From Microbulbifer agarilyticus (GTDB lineage: Bacteria > Pseudomonadota > Gammaproteobacteria > Pseudomonadales > Cellvibrionaceae): a stretch of 64,000 bases of DNA. A program made the translations under genes and the position numbers. Below the pieces are notes generated by a model. The model did no database searches, was not told where the DNA came from, and saw nothing but the letters and a program-made list of their open reading frames with translations. The stretch spans positions 310,001 through 374,000 of the forward strand of contig NZ_JAIUZM010000001.1 in assembly GCF_020171345.1 (NCBI RefSeq), given 5' to 3'. Each line of letters begins with the position of its first letter. Within the stretch, counting starts at the first letter, position 1. This document shows positions 8,224 to 16,384 of the stretch, piece by piece.

Positions 8224-8278
8224 TCATCCTTCCGTGCCCGACTCAGCGGCATCATTCCAGGAGGAAGCCGGGCTATGA
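8063..8278 (+). CDS. Doubtful small ORF over the CCTATAGG array
   Basis: A 71-residue frame whose stop overlaps the start of the replication gene (ATGA). The overlap argues for a translated leader peptide or coupled gene. The amino acid sequence, however, is mainly dictated by the embedded CCTATAGG repeats (recurring PIGQ/PIG strings), shows no domain, and has no ribosome-binding site I can defend. I list it because the ATGA overlap is real. It may equally be a chance open frame across a cis-acting site. Confidence 0.3.
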   Translation: MACISDPTYSLDGFKPCLAYRFNPVLTLLETHREPIGQIRPIGQRAFSVWQPIGHPSVPDSAASFQEEAGL

Positions 8279-9939
8279 GTGAGTTCGCGCTGGATAAGGC
8301 CCTGCGCATCACCGAAGACTTCGGGACTTTTGAGTGCCGGAAATTCCGAGAGCGGATCTTTAGCGCGCACGAGTTCCTATGCCTCCCCCTCGCCCACCAC
8401 TACAAGCGAATCGCTGAGCGAGAGAGCCACGTCGCGGCCAATACAGAACTCCGACAGCTCCATAAGCTACTCACTCTGGGGAAGTCCTTTGAGGGGCTAT
8501 TTATTACCTCCTCTGATGATGAGGTGAAGGAATTCGCCAGACATAAGGCGAAGCAGGTCAGTACAATTTTCATCCAGAACGAAAAAGCGCTCGGCCCCAC
8601 CATAGCCCTAGAAAAGGTCATCGCCATTATCGAGCGATGCGAGTTCGAGTTCCCCCACCCCGAACCACTTCAAGCAAGCCCCGAAGAGTTGGCGCCGGCA
8701 CTGGCTCGCACTTTTGACGAACAGTGGTGGCGCCGGCAGATCCGCAAGCGCCAGGACTTCATTCTGGAAGCTGTACATATCAGGCTTGGGCTCGTTAACA
8801 AGCGATCCGGAATCTATGCCAGTAATCACGGCGTAAAGCGCAAGTTCTCCCAGTGGAACCGCAATGAGGGCCTTTTGGCTCGTCTGGTCGCCGAGAACGA
8901 TCTAGGCCAAGTTTTCAGCCTCCTTGATATCACTAAGCGGGGCGTCTCCAACCTGACCAATCGCCGCAATGAGCTGATGACGCGGCTTTCAGGTTTCGAG
9001 GGCATATCAGCCAAGCGGGGAGATATTGGGGTCTTTGTGACTCTGACCGCTCCGTCCAAATATCACAGCCATCTGTCCAACCCCTGTGTACCCAACCCCA
9101 AGTATCAGGGCCATACGCCTGCCGACGCTCAAGCGCATCTCAACCGACAGTGGAGCAAGATCCGGGCGAAGTTCGACCGAATGGGGATCAAGCCATACGG
9201 CTTCCGCGTAGTAGAGCCTCACCACGACGGATGCCCACACTGGCATTTGCTCCTATTCCTGCCTCAGCCCCAGGTTAAGCCGGCCATTGAAGTTATGCGC
9301 CATTACGCAATGGAGATAGACGGAGATGAGGCGGGCGCAGACAAGCACCGCCTGAAGGTCGAATACATTGACCCAGCGAAAGGGACCGCAACCGGCTATA
9401 TCGCCAAATACATAGCCAAGAATATCGACGGTGTGGATGTGGGCGAGGATCTCCACGGCCACGATGCGATCGAGAGCGCTACCCGAATTCGCGCCTGGGC
9501 CTCTACCTGGAACATCCGCCAGTTCCAGCAGATCGGCGGCCCAGGAGTTACTGCTTGGCGGGAGTGCCGCCGGCTGTCGCACAGCGACCTTAAAGAAGCC
9601 GTTCTGAATTCTGTTGGAGATGAAAAGCTGGGCGAGATTGTGAAGGCCGCCGATGAGGGGGACTGGGAGCGATTCGTAGAGCTATTCGGCGGCCCCACCG
9701 TCGCCCGCAAAGATCAGCCTCTTAGAGCCTATCAGGTCGTCAAATCGACTCTGAACAAATATGGAGAAGAGGCCAAGAAGCTGATTGGCCTGCTTTACCG
9801 AGGGATTGAGAAGGTCCGAACTCGGCTTTTTGAGTGGACCATTCGCCCGATAACAGAGGCGGAGCAAGATAGTGGCTTTACGCCGCTCAACTTTTCTTCA
9901 GGCGGGGCGAACGCCCCGCCCTTGGAGTTCTGTCAATAA
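8275..9939 (+). CDS. Replication endonuclease, P2 gpA-like HUH protein
   Basis: A 554-residue rolling-circle initiator that would nick the element's origin and stay joined to the 5' end. The HUH motif is C320-P-H322-W-H324-LLLF. The twin-tyrosine motif is GY375IAKY379IAKNIDG; in phage P2 gpA the equivalent Tyr-x3-Tyr pair carries out the joining and cleaving reactions. Upstream VFVTLTAPSKYHSH is the usual motif 1 region (beta strand before HUH). AGGAGGAAG precedes the ATG. GC content is host-like, unlike the AT-rich genes that follow. No helicase domain is present, so replication would depend on a host helicase (Rep in P2). Confidence 0.93.
   Translation: MSEFALDKALRITEDFGTFECRKFRERIFSAHEFLCLPLAHHYKRIAERESHVAANTELRQLHKLLTLGKSFEGLFITSSDDEVKEFARHKAKQVSTIFIQNEKALGPTIALEKVIAIIERCEFEFPHPEPLQASPEELAPALARTFDEQWWRRQIRKRQDFILEAVHIRLGLVNKRSGIYASNHGVKRKFSQWNRNEGLLARLVAENDLGQVFSLLDITKRGVSNLTNRRNELMTRLSGFEGISAKRGDIGVFVTLTAPSKYHSHLSNPCVPNPKYQGHTPADAQAHLNRQWSKIRAKFDRMGIKPYGFRVVEPHHDGCPHWHLLLFLPQPQVKPAIEVMRHYAMEIDGDEAGADKHRLKVEYIDPAKGTATGYIAKYIAKNIDGVDVGEDLHGHDAIESATRIRAWASTWNIRQFQQIGGPGVTAWRECRRLSHSDLKEAVLNSVGDEKLGEIVKAADEGDWERFVELFGGPTVARKDQPLRAYQVVKSTLNKYGEEAKKLIGLLYRGIEKVRTRLFEWTIRPITEAEQDSGFTPLNFSSGGANAPPLEFCQ
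9901..9920. other. Strong 9-bp hairpin at the 3' end of the replication gene
   Basis: GGCGGGGCG and CGCCCCGCC form a perfect 9-bp stem around AA, inside the last codons of the replication gene (GGANAPPLEF). There is no T tract after it, so it is not a standard intrinsic terminator. It marks the border between GC-rich replication genes and the AT-rich cargo. It could be an mRNA-stabilising structure, a recombination boundary, or a nick-site hairpin. Confidence 0.6.
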
Positions 9940-10068
9940 CTGTACGATTGTGAATATACGACAAGACGAAGATTCGACCTAAAACGATTAAAGAGTTAGC
10001 ATTGGTATCAAATAATATTACTTGGCACAATTCAGTGCTAACAGAGATATCCTTTGGAAAAGTCACCA

Positions 10069-10716
10069 ATGGCAGAGCTCAAACCCTGGCAAAAGCGTCC
10101 TTTTGAACTAATTATTCACGCAGAAACACATTTCCGTAAAAAGACGGACTACGATCGAAGACTTGCTCTTATCAGCTTTGACAACTCTATAGAGGTGTCA
10201 ATTGTTACATATCTTTTATTAAACCCTATTCAAAGGGGAGAAAGACATTATCCAAGGGCAGATATCGAAAAATGGAAAAAGAATTTCCCTAGTAAAATTG
10301 AATTTTTTCTAGAAGAAGTAAATAAGAGAAAACTACCTATTCATTCAGAAAAAGCTGAAATACTCTGGTATCACGATCAAAGGAATGAACACTATCATGG
10401 TGGCGGATCTGGTGTTCCGGAAGAAGAAACATTAACTAAAATAAGAGAAATATCTCTTTGGGTATTCTCCGTTTTATTTGAGATATCAGATATTTCCAAC
10501 CACTTAAAAAACGTCGTTGATGAAAGAGAGGGCAAAGTTTCCAAGATACCCGATGGCTATGCAACTCCTGAGCCATCTAAAAGCCCTCCTCCAATCCCTG
10601 TTCATCACGGCACCACACAAGAGAAATCACTAGCATTAGTATCTCTGATAGGACAATGGGATGAGAGCAACGAACATGATATGGAATTTATAAAGGGTAT
10701 TTCAGATGAATTTTGA
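10069..10716 (+). CDS. HEPN-like protein with an RX4H motif
   Basis: 215 residues from the ATG at 10069 (a TTG at 10054 is an alternative). Residues about 10-150 are predicted all-helical. The helix WYHDQRNEHYHGG carries R105 and H110, an R-x4-H motif of HEPN ribonucleases, where these residues form the RNase site at a dimer interface. The tail (about 160-215) is Pro-rich then acidic. The gene is AT-rich (long runs of AAA and AAT codons), unlike the host. Its last 11 bp overlap the next gene, so the two are made together. By context it may be the toxic effector or the modulator of a defence pair. The HEPN call is motif-based, not confirmed by search. Confidence 0.75.
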   Translation: MAELKPWQKRPFELIIHAETHFRKKTDYDRRLALISFDNSIEVSIVTYLLLNPIQRGERHYPRADIEKWKKNFPSKIEFFLEEVNKRKLPIHSEKAEILWYHDQRNEHYHGGGSGVPEEETLTKIREISLWVFSVLFEISDISNHLKNVVDEREGKVSKIPDGYATPEPSKSPPPIPVHHGTTQEKSLALVSLIGQWDESNEHDMEFIKGISDEF

Positions 10717-13285
10717 AACTTTTTTGTCTGACATTAGGGAAATCATCCAATCCGAAGACGCGCCTATAGTACTAGACAATGGAATTTGGCGCGTATTAAA
10801 CCGGGAGTCCCTATGGACAAACTCATCTTCTCGGTTTTTTGACGCACATTTAGAAACCTTCGAAAATAAAGTAATTGATGTTCTTTCTGAGATTGACCCT
10901 AAATTTGACCTCCCTGTCGATCAACAGTATGCAGCAAAGATTTACGGAAAAAATTTAAAATACTCTAGCCAACTTAGAGAAGGACTAAGCGAGACTCTTG
11001 CCTTACTAGGAAACAATGCTAGCCACCTGGAAAATTGTTCAAACACCAAACCGAAATCAACGGTTTTTCGAATTTTAAAAAACATTCTAAGCAGAAAAGA
11101 ATGGAGAATTTGGGCAAGTTTAGACGATCACTTACCTAACATAGCAGAAGCCGACCCAGATGAATTCCTCCATCAACTAGAAGTGCACCTCAATCAAGAT
11201 CCATGCATTTTTGATGAAATCTTTCTTCTTGAAGGTGATCCAATTTTTGGATCCACCTATATCACTGGGATATTATCGGCACTTGAAGCACTATCCTGGC
11301 ATGAGGATTACATTGTCAGATCAACAACAATTCTTGCCCGGTTAGCAAGTAGAGATCCGGGAGGGAGATGGCAAAATCGCCCCATAAATTCTTTAACTTA
11401 CATTTTTCTACCGTGGCTCCCACAAACATTCGCTACTTTTGAGAAAAGAAGGGCCTGTATCACCTCGATTGAAAGCGAACAAAAAGAAATCGCTTGGCAA
11501 CTTTTACTGAGCCTGCTCCCGAACCAAAGCCAAACGAGCAGCGGAACTTATAAACCAAATTGGATTATGGAAATTCCAAGCGACTGGAAGCCTGAAGTAA
11601 AGACCAATGAATACCATGAGCAGGTTAACTATTACACAGAAAAAGCTATAAATTTAGCATTTGGAGACACCGAAAAACTATTAGGCCTGCTACAAATACT
11701 GGATAACTTGCCAAGCCAATATCTTCACGAAATATTAGCCCACATATCCTCAACAGATATAACAGATTTAGATGAGGATGAACGCTTCCCCCTTTGGCTA
11801 AAGATTACCAAGATAGCTAGAAAGCACCGTAGATTTTCTAATGCAAAATGGGCACTAACCGAACCTTTAATTGACGATATTGAAAAATCTGCGGACACCA
11901 TAAAGCCCACCTCAATCGAACTTAATAGCATTGAGCTATTTAGCCAAAGTGAACATGAACTTTACGGACCTGGAGACAACTGGAGGCAACAGAGTGAAGA
12001 TATTGAAAATTCACGAATTGCGACAGTAAAAGAAATTTTAGGCGACGGCGGTTTAGGTAGAGTTCTTAATTTCGCAACGCAAGTAGAGTCTCCATTTCGT
12101 CTTGGATACTCCTTAGGCAAAGCCCTACCAATTGATGATGACTCTGCTCTACTACCTGAAAAATTGTTAGAAAAAGATGAAAAAATTGAGTTTTTAATAA
12201 ACGGATTTATTTCATCAAGAATACAGAATTTTGGCTGGAAATGGGTATTTGTCGGTAGCTTTAAAAGCTGGGATAACAACCTGAAGTCAGAGCTAACCTT
12301 AAGGCTTCCATTTACCATGTTGGCTTGGAATATAGCAAGAAATGAGTTAAATGATCCCATAAATGATTACTGGAAGCATGTAAAAGTAGAGCCGTACCAG
12401 TCAAGGGGAGAACTTTCGGTTGCAGCAAAAAACCTGCTTTCCGCCTCTCGACCGCTCGCAGCGCTAAACTGCCTATCATGCGACCTTTTGAATGACAGGC
12501 CTTTAGACACTCAACTAGTAGCTGAGGCACTATTACAGGCGCCAGCCTCAAGTGAAGACGAGCCGAGTATAGATTCTTATCATTTGGTCGAACTAATAAA
12601 GCACCTACAAGATTCTCCTGAATTTCCTGAAGATCTACTGTTCAAAGTGGAGTGGGCATATCTACCAATTTTGGAAAGCCACAACGGTGGGAGTCCCCGC
12701 CTTTTGAAGAAGCGATTATCTGAAGACCCCTCTTTCTTTTGCGAGGTAATTCGGAAGGTCTATCGATCTAAACATGATACTCCCGACAGCGAAGAACAGC
12801 ACGACGAACAAGACGAAACTATAAGCACAAATTGCTGGCGATTACTCCATGGATGGAATACCCCTCCTGGAGTAAGCGAAAATCTCGACTTCTACGCGTC
12901 TGCATTTACTGAATGGCTCACAAGCGTAAAAGAGTATTGCAGCAAGTCAGGACACCTTGAAGTGGCACTCAATCACGTAGGACAAGTATGCTTTTACGGC
13001 CCTTCAGACCCAGGAGGGCATTGGCTCGATTTAACAATATCTAGGGAGCTCAACGCGCCAGAGAATGAAGAAATGAGAAGAGGGCTTTACTCTCAGGCTC
13101 TAAATTCTCGAGGTGTACACTGGGTGGATCCGTCAGCCGCGCCAGAAAAGCGGCTTGAAGAGAACTGGAGAGGCAAAGCGCACCAGAGCGATGATGCAGG
13201 ACTCGGGAGACTTGCCGCCACTCTTCGAGAGCTTGCCGAGCATTACAGGCAAGAAGCCGAGGAGATTCTAAGCAGCAGGAGATAG
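10706..13285 (+). CDS. Large helical protein coupled to the HEPN-like gene, putative defence component
   Basis: An 859-residue AT-rich gene that begins inside the HEPN-like gene (11-bp overlap). It has no signal peptide, membrane segment or Walker A motif that I can find. Predicted structure is almost wholly helical, as in repeat scaffolds. Residues about 180-300 contain ALEALSWHEDYIVRSTTILA, RDPGGRWQNRPINSL, FLPWLPQTFATFEKR and AWQLLLSLLP. From memory this pattern resembles the sensor half of very large STAND-like or SIR2-linked defence proteins; here it stands alone without an NTPase. The C-terminus (about 800-859) is charged helix. Function is inferred from neighbours only. Confidence 0.8.
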   Translation: MNFETFLSDIREIIQSEDAPIVLDNGIWRVLNRESLWTNSSSRFFDAHLETFENKVIDVLSEIDPKFDLPVDQQYAAKIYGKNLKYSSQLREGLSETLALLGNNASHLENCSNTKPKSTVFRILKNILSRKEWRIWASLDDHLPNIAEADPDEFLHQLEVHLNQDPCIFDEIFLLEGDPIFGSTYITGILSALEALSWHEDYIVRSTTILARLASRDPGGRWQNRPINSLTYIFLPWLPQTFATFEKRRACITSIESEQKEIAWQLLLSLLPNQSQTSSGTYKPNWIMEIPSDWKPEVKTNEYHEQVNYYTEKAINLAFGDTEKLLGLLQILDNLPSQYLHEILAHISSTDITDLDEDERFPLWLKITKIARKHRRFSNAKWALTEPLIDDIEKSADTIKPTSIELNSIELFSQSEHELYGPGDNWRQQSEDIENSRIATVKEILGDGGLGRVLNFATQVESPFRLGYSLGKALPIDDDSALLPEKLLEKDEKIEFLINGFISSRIQNFGWKWVFVGSFKSWDNNLKSELTLRLPFTMLAWNIARNELNDPINDYWKHVKVEPYQSRGELSVAAKNLLSASRPLAALNCLSCDLLNDRPLDTQLVAEALLQAPASSEDEPSIDSYHLVELIKHLQDSPEFPEDLLFKVEWAYLPILESHNGGSPRLLKKRLSEDPSFFCEVIRKVYRSKHDTPDSEEQHDEQDETISTNCWRLLHGWNTPPGVSENLDFYASAFTEWLTSVKEYCSKSGHLEVALNHVGQVCFYGPSDPGGHWLDLTISRELNAPENEEMRRGLYSQALNSRGVHWVDPSAAPEKRLEENWRGKAHQSDDAGLGRLAATLRELAEHYRQEAEEILSSRR

Positions 13286-13400
13286 TCAAGCTCCGCCCTG
13301 ATTGCGGCAAAGAAGGCAACACAGCCCCCAAAAATCTTCTCTTGCTTTAGCCCGTGAAGATCCAACCCAGCTTACAACTTGCCCACTGGCCGCCTAATCG

Positions 13401-13424
13401 CCCCCCCCCAATTAGTGGGGGGGC
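13401..13424. other. C7/G7 hairpin downstream of the cargo genes
   Basis: A run of nine C (13401-13409), then AATTAGT, then seven G (13417-13423) can form a strong stem with a 7-9 nt loop. It lies 115 bp after the large cargo gene and before the end repeat. There is no T tract, so termination is uncertain. The rest of 13286-13430 holds nothing recognisable. Confidence 0.4.
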
Positions 13425-13430
13425 TCCACG

Positions 13431-13454
13431 ATGGACTTAATATGGACTTAAATT
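13431..13454. repeat. 24-bp end repeat, right copy
   Basis: Identical to 4708-4731 and in the same orientation: ATGGACTTAAT plus ATGGACTTAAATT. It lies 58 bp inside the 52-bp attachment repeat on this side; the left copy lies 138 bp inside its attachment repeat. A pair of identical tandem boxes near both ends fits recombinase arm sites. Confidence 0.75.
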
Positions 13455-13462
13455 ACGGACAC

Positions 13463-13488
13463 AAAAAAACCCGCTCAATGAGCGGGTT
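13463..13488 (-). terminator. Intrinsic terminator supplied by the element to tRNA-Ala
   Basis: On the minus strand AACCCGCT pairs with AGCGGGTT around a 5-nt loop, followed by a run of seven T. It lies 29 bp beyond the 3' end of the intact tRNA-Ala but inside the element. The element therefore replaces the tRNA terminator that its insertion displaced to 4484-4517. Confidence 0.85.
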
Positions 13489-13512
13489 CAGAAGTCGTTG
13501 ATATACAACGAA

Positions 13513-13564
13513 AATTTGGTGGAGCTAAGCGGGATCGAACCGCTGACCTCAACACTGCCAGTGT
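13513..13564. repeat. Attachment site repeat inside the intact tRNA-Ala
   Basis: Identical over 52 bp to 4518-4569. This copy is continuous with the 5' half of the tRNA gene, so this side keeps the working gene and the element lies between the two copies. Identity stops at 13565, within the anticodon stem, which sets the outer limit of the crossover segment. Confidence 0.95.
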
Positions 13565-13592
13565 TGCGCTCTCCCAGCTGAGCTATAGCCCC
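13517..13592 (-). tRNA. tRNA-Ala (anticodon GGC)
   Basis: A 76-nt cloverleaf on the minus strand. The acceptor GGGGCTA pairs with TAGCTCC, the D arm is GCTC...GAGC, and the anticodon loop CTGGCAG sits in a CAACA/TGTTG stem. The T arm is AGCGG TTCGATC CCGCT, and the CCA end is encoded. Anticodon GGC reads GCC/GCT alanine codons. It is the integration target of the 9-kb element, has a near-consensus promoter upstream, and uses an element-borne terminator. Confidence 0.97.
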
Positions 13593-13634
13593 AAAGTCGC
13601 TCTCTTACTTGGGTTTCCCCCGAAAGCGAGGCGC

Positions 13635-13662
13635 ATTTTAACAGCGCCGCTTCGGGTGTCAA
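13635..13662 (-). promoter_or_regulatory. Sigma70 promoter of tRNA-Ala
   Basis: On the minus strand TTGACA (13662-13657) and TAAAAT (13640-13635) are 16 bp apart. The following sequence, GCGCCTCGC, is GC-rich, as in growth-rate- and ppGpp-controlled discriminators of stable RNA genes. The expected start is near 13628, about 36 bp before the mature tRNA 5' end. Confidence 0.8.
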
Positions 13663-13776
13663 CCAGAAAAACAACTTTTCAATCAATTAGTTAGAGCGTA
13701 ATGAGGAGCACTCTCCTACCACCCTCAATGGATGCTGGGTCAGCCGCTGGCCCAACACCCCCCGGTCTTGCCCGGC

Positions 13777-14688
13777 TCAGGCCTCGGCCTCTGCCTTTGA
13801 TTTCTGCTGCCCCAGAAACTTCTGCAGCCCCACGCCAATCTCCGGGTGATGCAAGCCGTATTCAAACTGGGCTTTCATGTAGCCGAGCTTGTTTCCGCAA
13901 TCATGGCTGTGACCAACGATCCGATAGGCGTCAACATTTTGCACCTTCAACAACTCATCGATGGCATCGGTGAGCTGAATCTCACCACCAGCGCCCGGCT
14001 GGGTTTTTTCCAGCAGAGTCCAGATTTCCGCAGGAAGGACATAGCGCCCTACTACGGCCATATTGGAAGGTGCAGCATCAACACTGGGCTTTTCCACCAT
14101 GCCGTCGATCTTGGCTACGCCACCCACTTTGAGGTCGGCCCCCAGGCAGTCCACGACGCCATATTTACTGACGTCTTCCCACTCCACAGATTCAACCATG
14201 ATCTGGCTGGCACCCGTTTGCTCGAAATTACGCACCATGGCGGCAAGGTTCGAGGTAGTGAGGTCTGCAGCGTATTCGTCCACAAGAACATCTGGCAGCA
14301 AAACCGCAAATGGATTATCGCCAACAACCGGGCGCGCACAGGCAATGGCATGCCCCAGACCTTTTGCCTCGGCCTGACGCACAGAAATAACCGTGACATC
14401 ACGCGGAATAATGGCGCGCACCTCGTCCAAAAGCTGTCGCTTCAGGCGATTTTCCAACTGCGCTTCTAACTCGAATGAAGTATCGAAATGGTTAGTGATG
14501 GCATTTTTACTGGCATGGGTGACCAGCACAATTTCCTTGACCCCAGCCTTTACCGCCTCATTCACCACGTACTGGATAAGTGGCTTATCGACAATCGGCA
14601 GCATCTCTTTCGGAATCGCCTTGGTTGCCGGCAACATCCGAGTCCCCAAACCCGCAACCGGAATAACAGCTTTTTTTACTGTGGTCAT
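13777..14688 (-). CDS. galU: UTP-glucose-1-phosphate uridylyltransferase
   Basis: Makes UDP-glucose for cell-envelope glycans. The ATG at 14688 ([19 protein letters not shown]) is preceded by AAGGAC; a start at 14709 would add seven residues without a better site. The 303-residue protein has the GalU signature [21 protein letters not shown], the [13 protein letters not shown] block, [26 protein letters not shown], and [21 protein letters not shown]. It is a single gene here, transcribed towards the tRNA. A CRP-type palindrome lies about 80 bp upstream. Confidence 0.97.
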   Translation of the reverse strand: MTTVKKAVIPVAGLGTRMLPATKAIPKEMLPIVDKPLIQYVVNEAVKAGVKEIVLVTHASKNAITNHFDTSFELEAQLENRLKRQLLDEVRAIIPRDVTVISVRQAEAKGLGHAIACARPVVGDNPFAVLLPDVLVDEYAADLTTSNLAAMVRNFEQTGASQIMVESVEWEDVSKYGVVDCLGADLKVGGVAKIDGMVEKPSVDAAPSNMAVVGRYVLPAEIWTLLEKTQPGAGGEIQLTDAIDELLKVQNVDAYRIVGHSHDCGNKLGYMKAQFEYGLHHPEIGVGLQKFLGQQKSKAEAEA

Positions 14689-14749
14689 ATTTATGTCCTT
14701 TTTCTGCAATTTACTTGGGGCTCATTCCCTGGCCCCTGAGCGGTGCGGA

Positions 14750-14780
14750 ATTCTACATGCAAAATGTGACAACTGTCACA
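14750..14780 (-). promoter_or_regulatory. CRP-type site and possible -10 upstream of galU
   Basis: TGTGACAACTGTCACA at 14765-14780 is a perfect match to TGTGA-N6-TCACA, the CRP/Vfr core consensus. On the minus strand a TAGAAT box (14755-14750) lies 9 bp beyond it. If that is the real -10, the site would be centred near -29 and cover the -35 region, which would suggest repression. Activation from another start is also possible. The match is certain; the regulator and sign are inferred. Confidence 0.55.
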
Positions 14781-14845
14781 CAGTGTCTCATTTTGATACA
14801 AATCTTTTACTTTTGGCACCAAGGCCATCCAGTAATTAGTTAGGC

Positions 14846-14884
14846 AAAAAAAATGCCACTCTGTACAGAGAGCGGCACTTTTTA
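14846..14884 (-). terminator. Intrinsic terminator after gltX
   Basis: On the minus strand AAAGTGCCGCTCT pairs imperfectly with AGAGTGGCATTT around a GTAC-centred loop, followed by a run of eight T. The A-rich left side allows it to work for galU-upstream transcripts in the other direction as well. Confidence 0.8.
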
Positions 14885-14908
14885 TCCGCTGCCTTTAAGG
14901 AACTACAT

Positions 14909-16384
14909 TTAACCCAGGCTGTTGTATTCCTTCTCCCAGCGCTTCAACACCTTCTTGCCGGCGCTACCGAGGACGTCGATGGCCTGGCGCAGGCGGGCGC
15001 GGCTGAGGTCGGCGCCCAGCAGGCCCATGGCATCCATGACGGAGAAGGACGCGGTGGTTCCGCTAATGGCGACAAACAGCGGCGCGTTGAAGTCTTTGAG
15101 CTTGATGCCCATCTGGGTGGAGAGCTCTTTGACGGCGGCAAAGATGTTTTCCTTGTTCCAAGTACGCAGGGCTTCCAGACGCCACAGGGCGAATTGCAGC
15201 AGCTTCTTCTGCTCGTCCAGTTCCATCTTGTTGCCGACGAAGCTCTCTTCGCTGAGGCCGAGGTTGCCGGCGGCGAGGAAGCTGACCAGCGGCATAAAGT
15301 CGCCAAAGGTTTCCATGCGGCCCTTGGCGTGCGGCAGTACCTTGAGCAGGTTGTCGCGGTTCAGCAGCCACTTCTGCAGGCGGTCTGCCAGTTGCTCGTC
15401 TTCCAGCTCGCGGATCCACAGGCCGTTCAGCCAGCTCAGTTTTTCCACATCGAATACCGGGCCGCCGAGGGAGACGCGCTGGATGTCGAAGTGCTTGAGC
15501 ATTTCGTCCAGGGTGAACTTCTCGCTCTCGTCCGGCATGGACCAACCCATGCGGCCCAGGTAGTTGAGCAGCGCTTCTGGCATAAAGCCGGCGCGCTTAT
15601 AGTACAGGATGGAGGTGGGGTTTTTGCGCTTGGACAGTTTGGTTTTGTCCGGATTACGCAGCAGCGGCAGGTGGCACAGCACCGGCATGTCCCAGCCGAA
15701 GTATTCGTACAGCAGCTTGTGCTTGGGTGCGGAGTTAATCCACTCCTCACCGCGCAGTACGTGGGTGATTTCCATCAGGTGGTCGTCGACCACGTTGGCG
15801 AGGTGGTAGGTGGGCATGCCGTCGGACTTGAGCAGGATCTGCGCATCGACCTGTGCCCAGTCAATTTCGATGGTGCCGCGCAGCAGGTCTTCCACCACAC
15901 AGGTGCCGGTCTCGGGCACGTTCATGCGTACCACGTAAGGCTCGCCGGCAGCCTTACGCTTTTCCACTTCATCCGCGGGCAGCGCCAGGTCACTGGGCTT
16001 TAGGGTCGCCTTGCCGGATTCCTGCAGCTGCGCACGCAGCTCGTCCAGCTCTTCCGCGGTGCGATAGCAGTGGAAGGCATGGCCCTTGGCCACCAGCTCG
16101 TCACAGTATTTCTTGTAGATGTCGCCGCGCTCGCTCTGGCGGTAGGGACCATTGGGGCCGCCGACATCCGGGCCTTCCTGCCAGTCCAGACCCAGCCAGC
16201 GCAGGCTGTCGAGAATCGCCTGCTCGGATTCCGGGGTACTGCGCGCCTGGTCGGTATCTTCAATACGCAGTACAAACTGGCCACCGTGGGCGTGGGCAAA
16301 GCACTGGTTGAACAGGGCAATGTAGGCCGTGCCTACGTGGGGGTCGCCGGTGGGGGAAGGTGCAATTCGGGTTCTTACGGTCAT
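14909..16384 (-). CDS. gltX: Glutamate-tRNA ligase
   Basis: Class I aminoacyl-tRNA synthetase that charges tRNA-Glu. The ATG at 16384 ([19 protein letters not shown]) puts the HIGH-type motif (PHVG) at the usual place; the TTG at 16405 would add seven residues. The 491-residue length is normal for the discriminating GluRS. The KMSKS-type loop is [10 protein letters not shown] near residue 252, and [32 protein letters not shown] and YLGRMGWS are typical. The C-terminal helical anticodon-binding domain is complete. It ends at a strong terminator and is followed by galU in the same direction. Confidence 0.97.
   Translation of the reverse strand: MTVRTRIAPSPTGDPHVGTAYIALFNQCFAHAHGGQFVLRIEDTDQARSTPESEQAILDSLRWLGLDWQEGPDVGGPNGPYRQSERGDIYKKYCDELVAKGHAFHCYRTAEELDELRAQLQESGKATLKPSDLALPADEVEKRKAAGEPYVVRMNVPETGTCVVEDLLRGTIEIDWAQVDAQILLKSDGMPTYHLANVVDDHLMEITHVLRGEEWINSAPKHKLLYEYFGWDMPVLCHLPLLRNPDKTKLSKRKNPTSILYYKRAGFMPEALLNYLGRMGWSMPDESEKFTLDEMLKHFDIQRVSLGGPVFDVEKLSWLNGLWIRELEDEQLADRLQKWLLNRDNLLKVLPHAKGRMETFGDFMPLVSFLAAGNLGLSEESFVGNKMELDEQKKLLQFALWRLEALRTWNKENIFAAVKELSTQMGIKLKDFNAPLFVAISGTTASFSVMDAMGLLGADLSRARLRQAIDVLGSAGKKVLKRWEKEYNSLG

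Noticed and set aside
10706-13285. Large protein as a STAND or AAA NTPase
   Set aside because: No GxxxxGK[ST] motif or Walker B context is visible in 859 residues; the GDGGLGRV string lacks the lysine.
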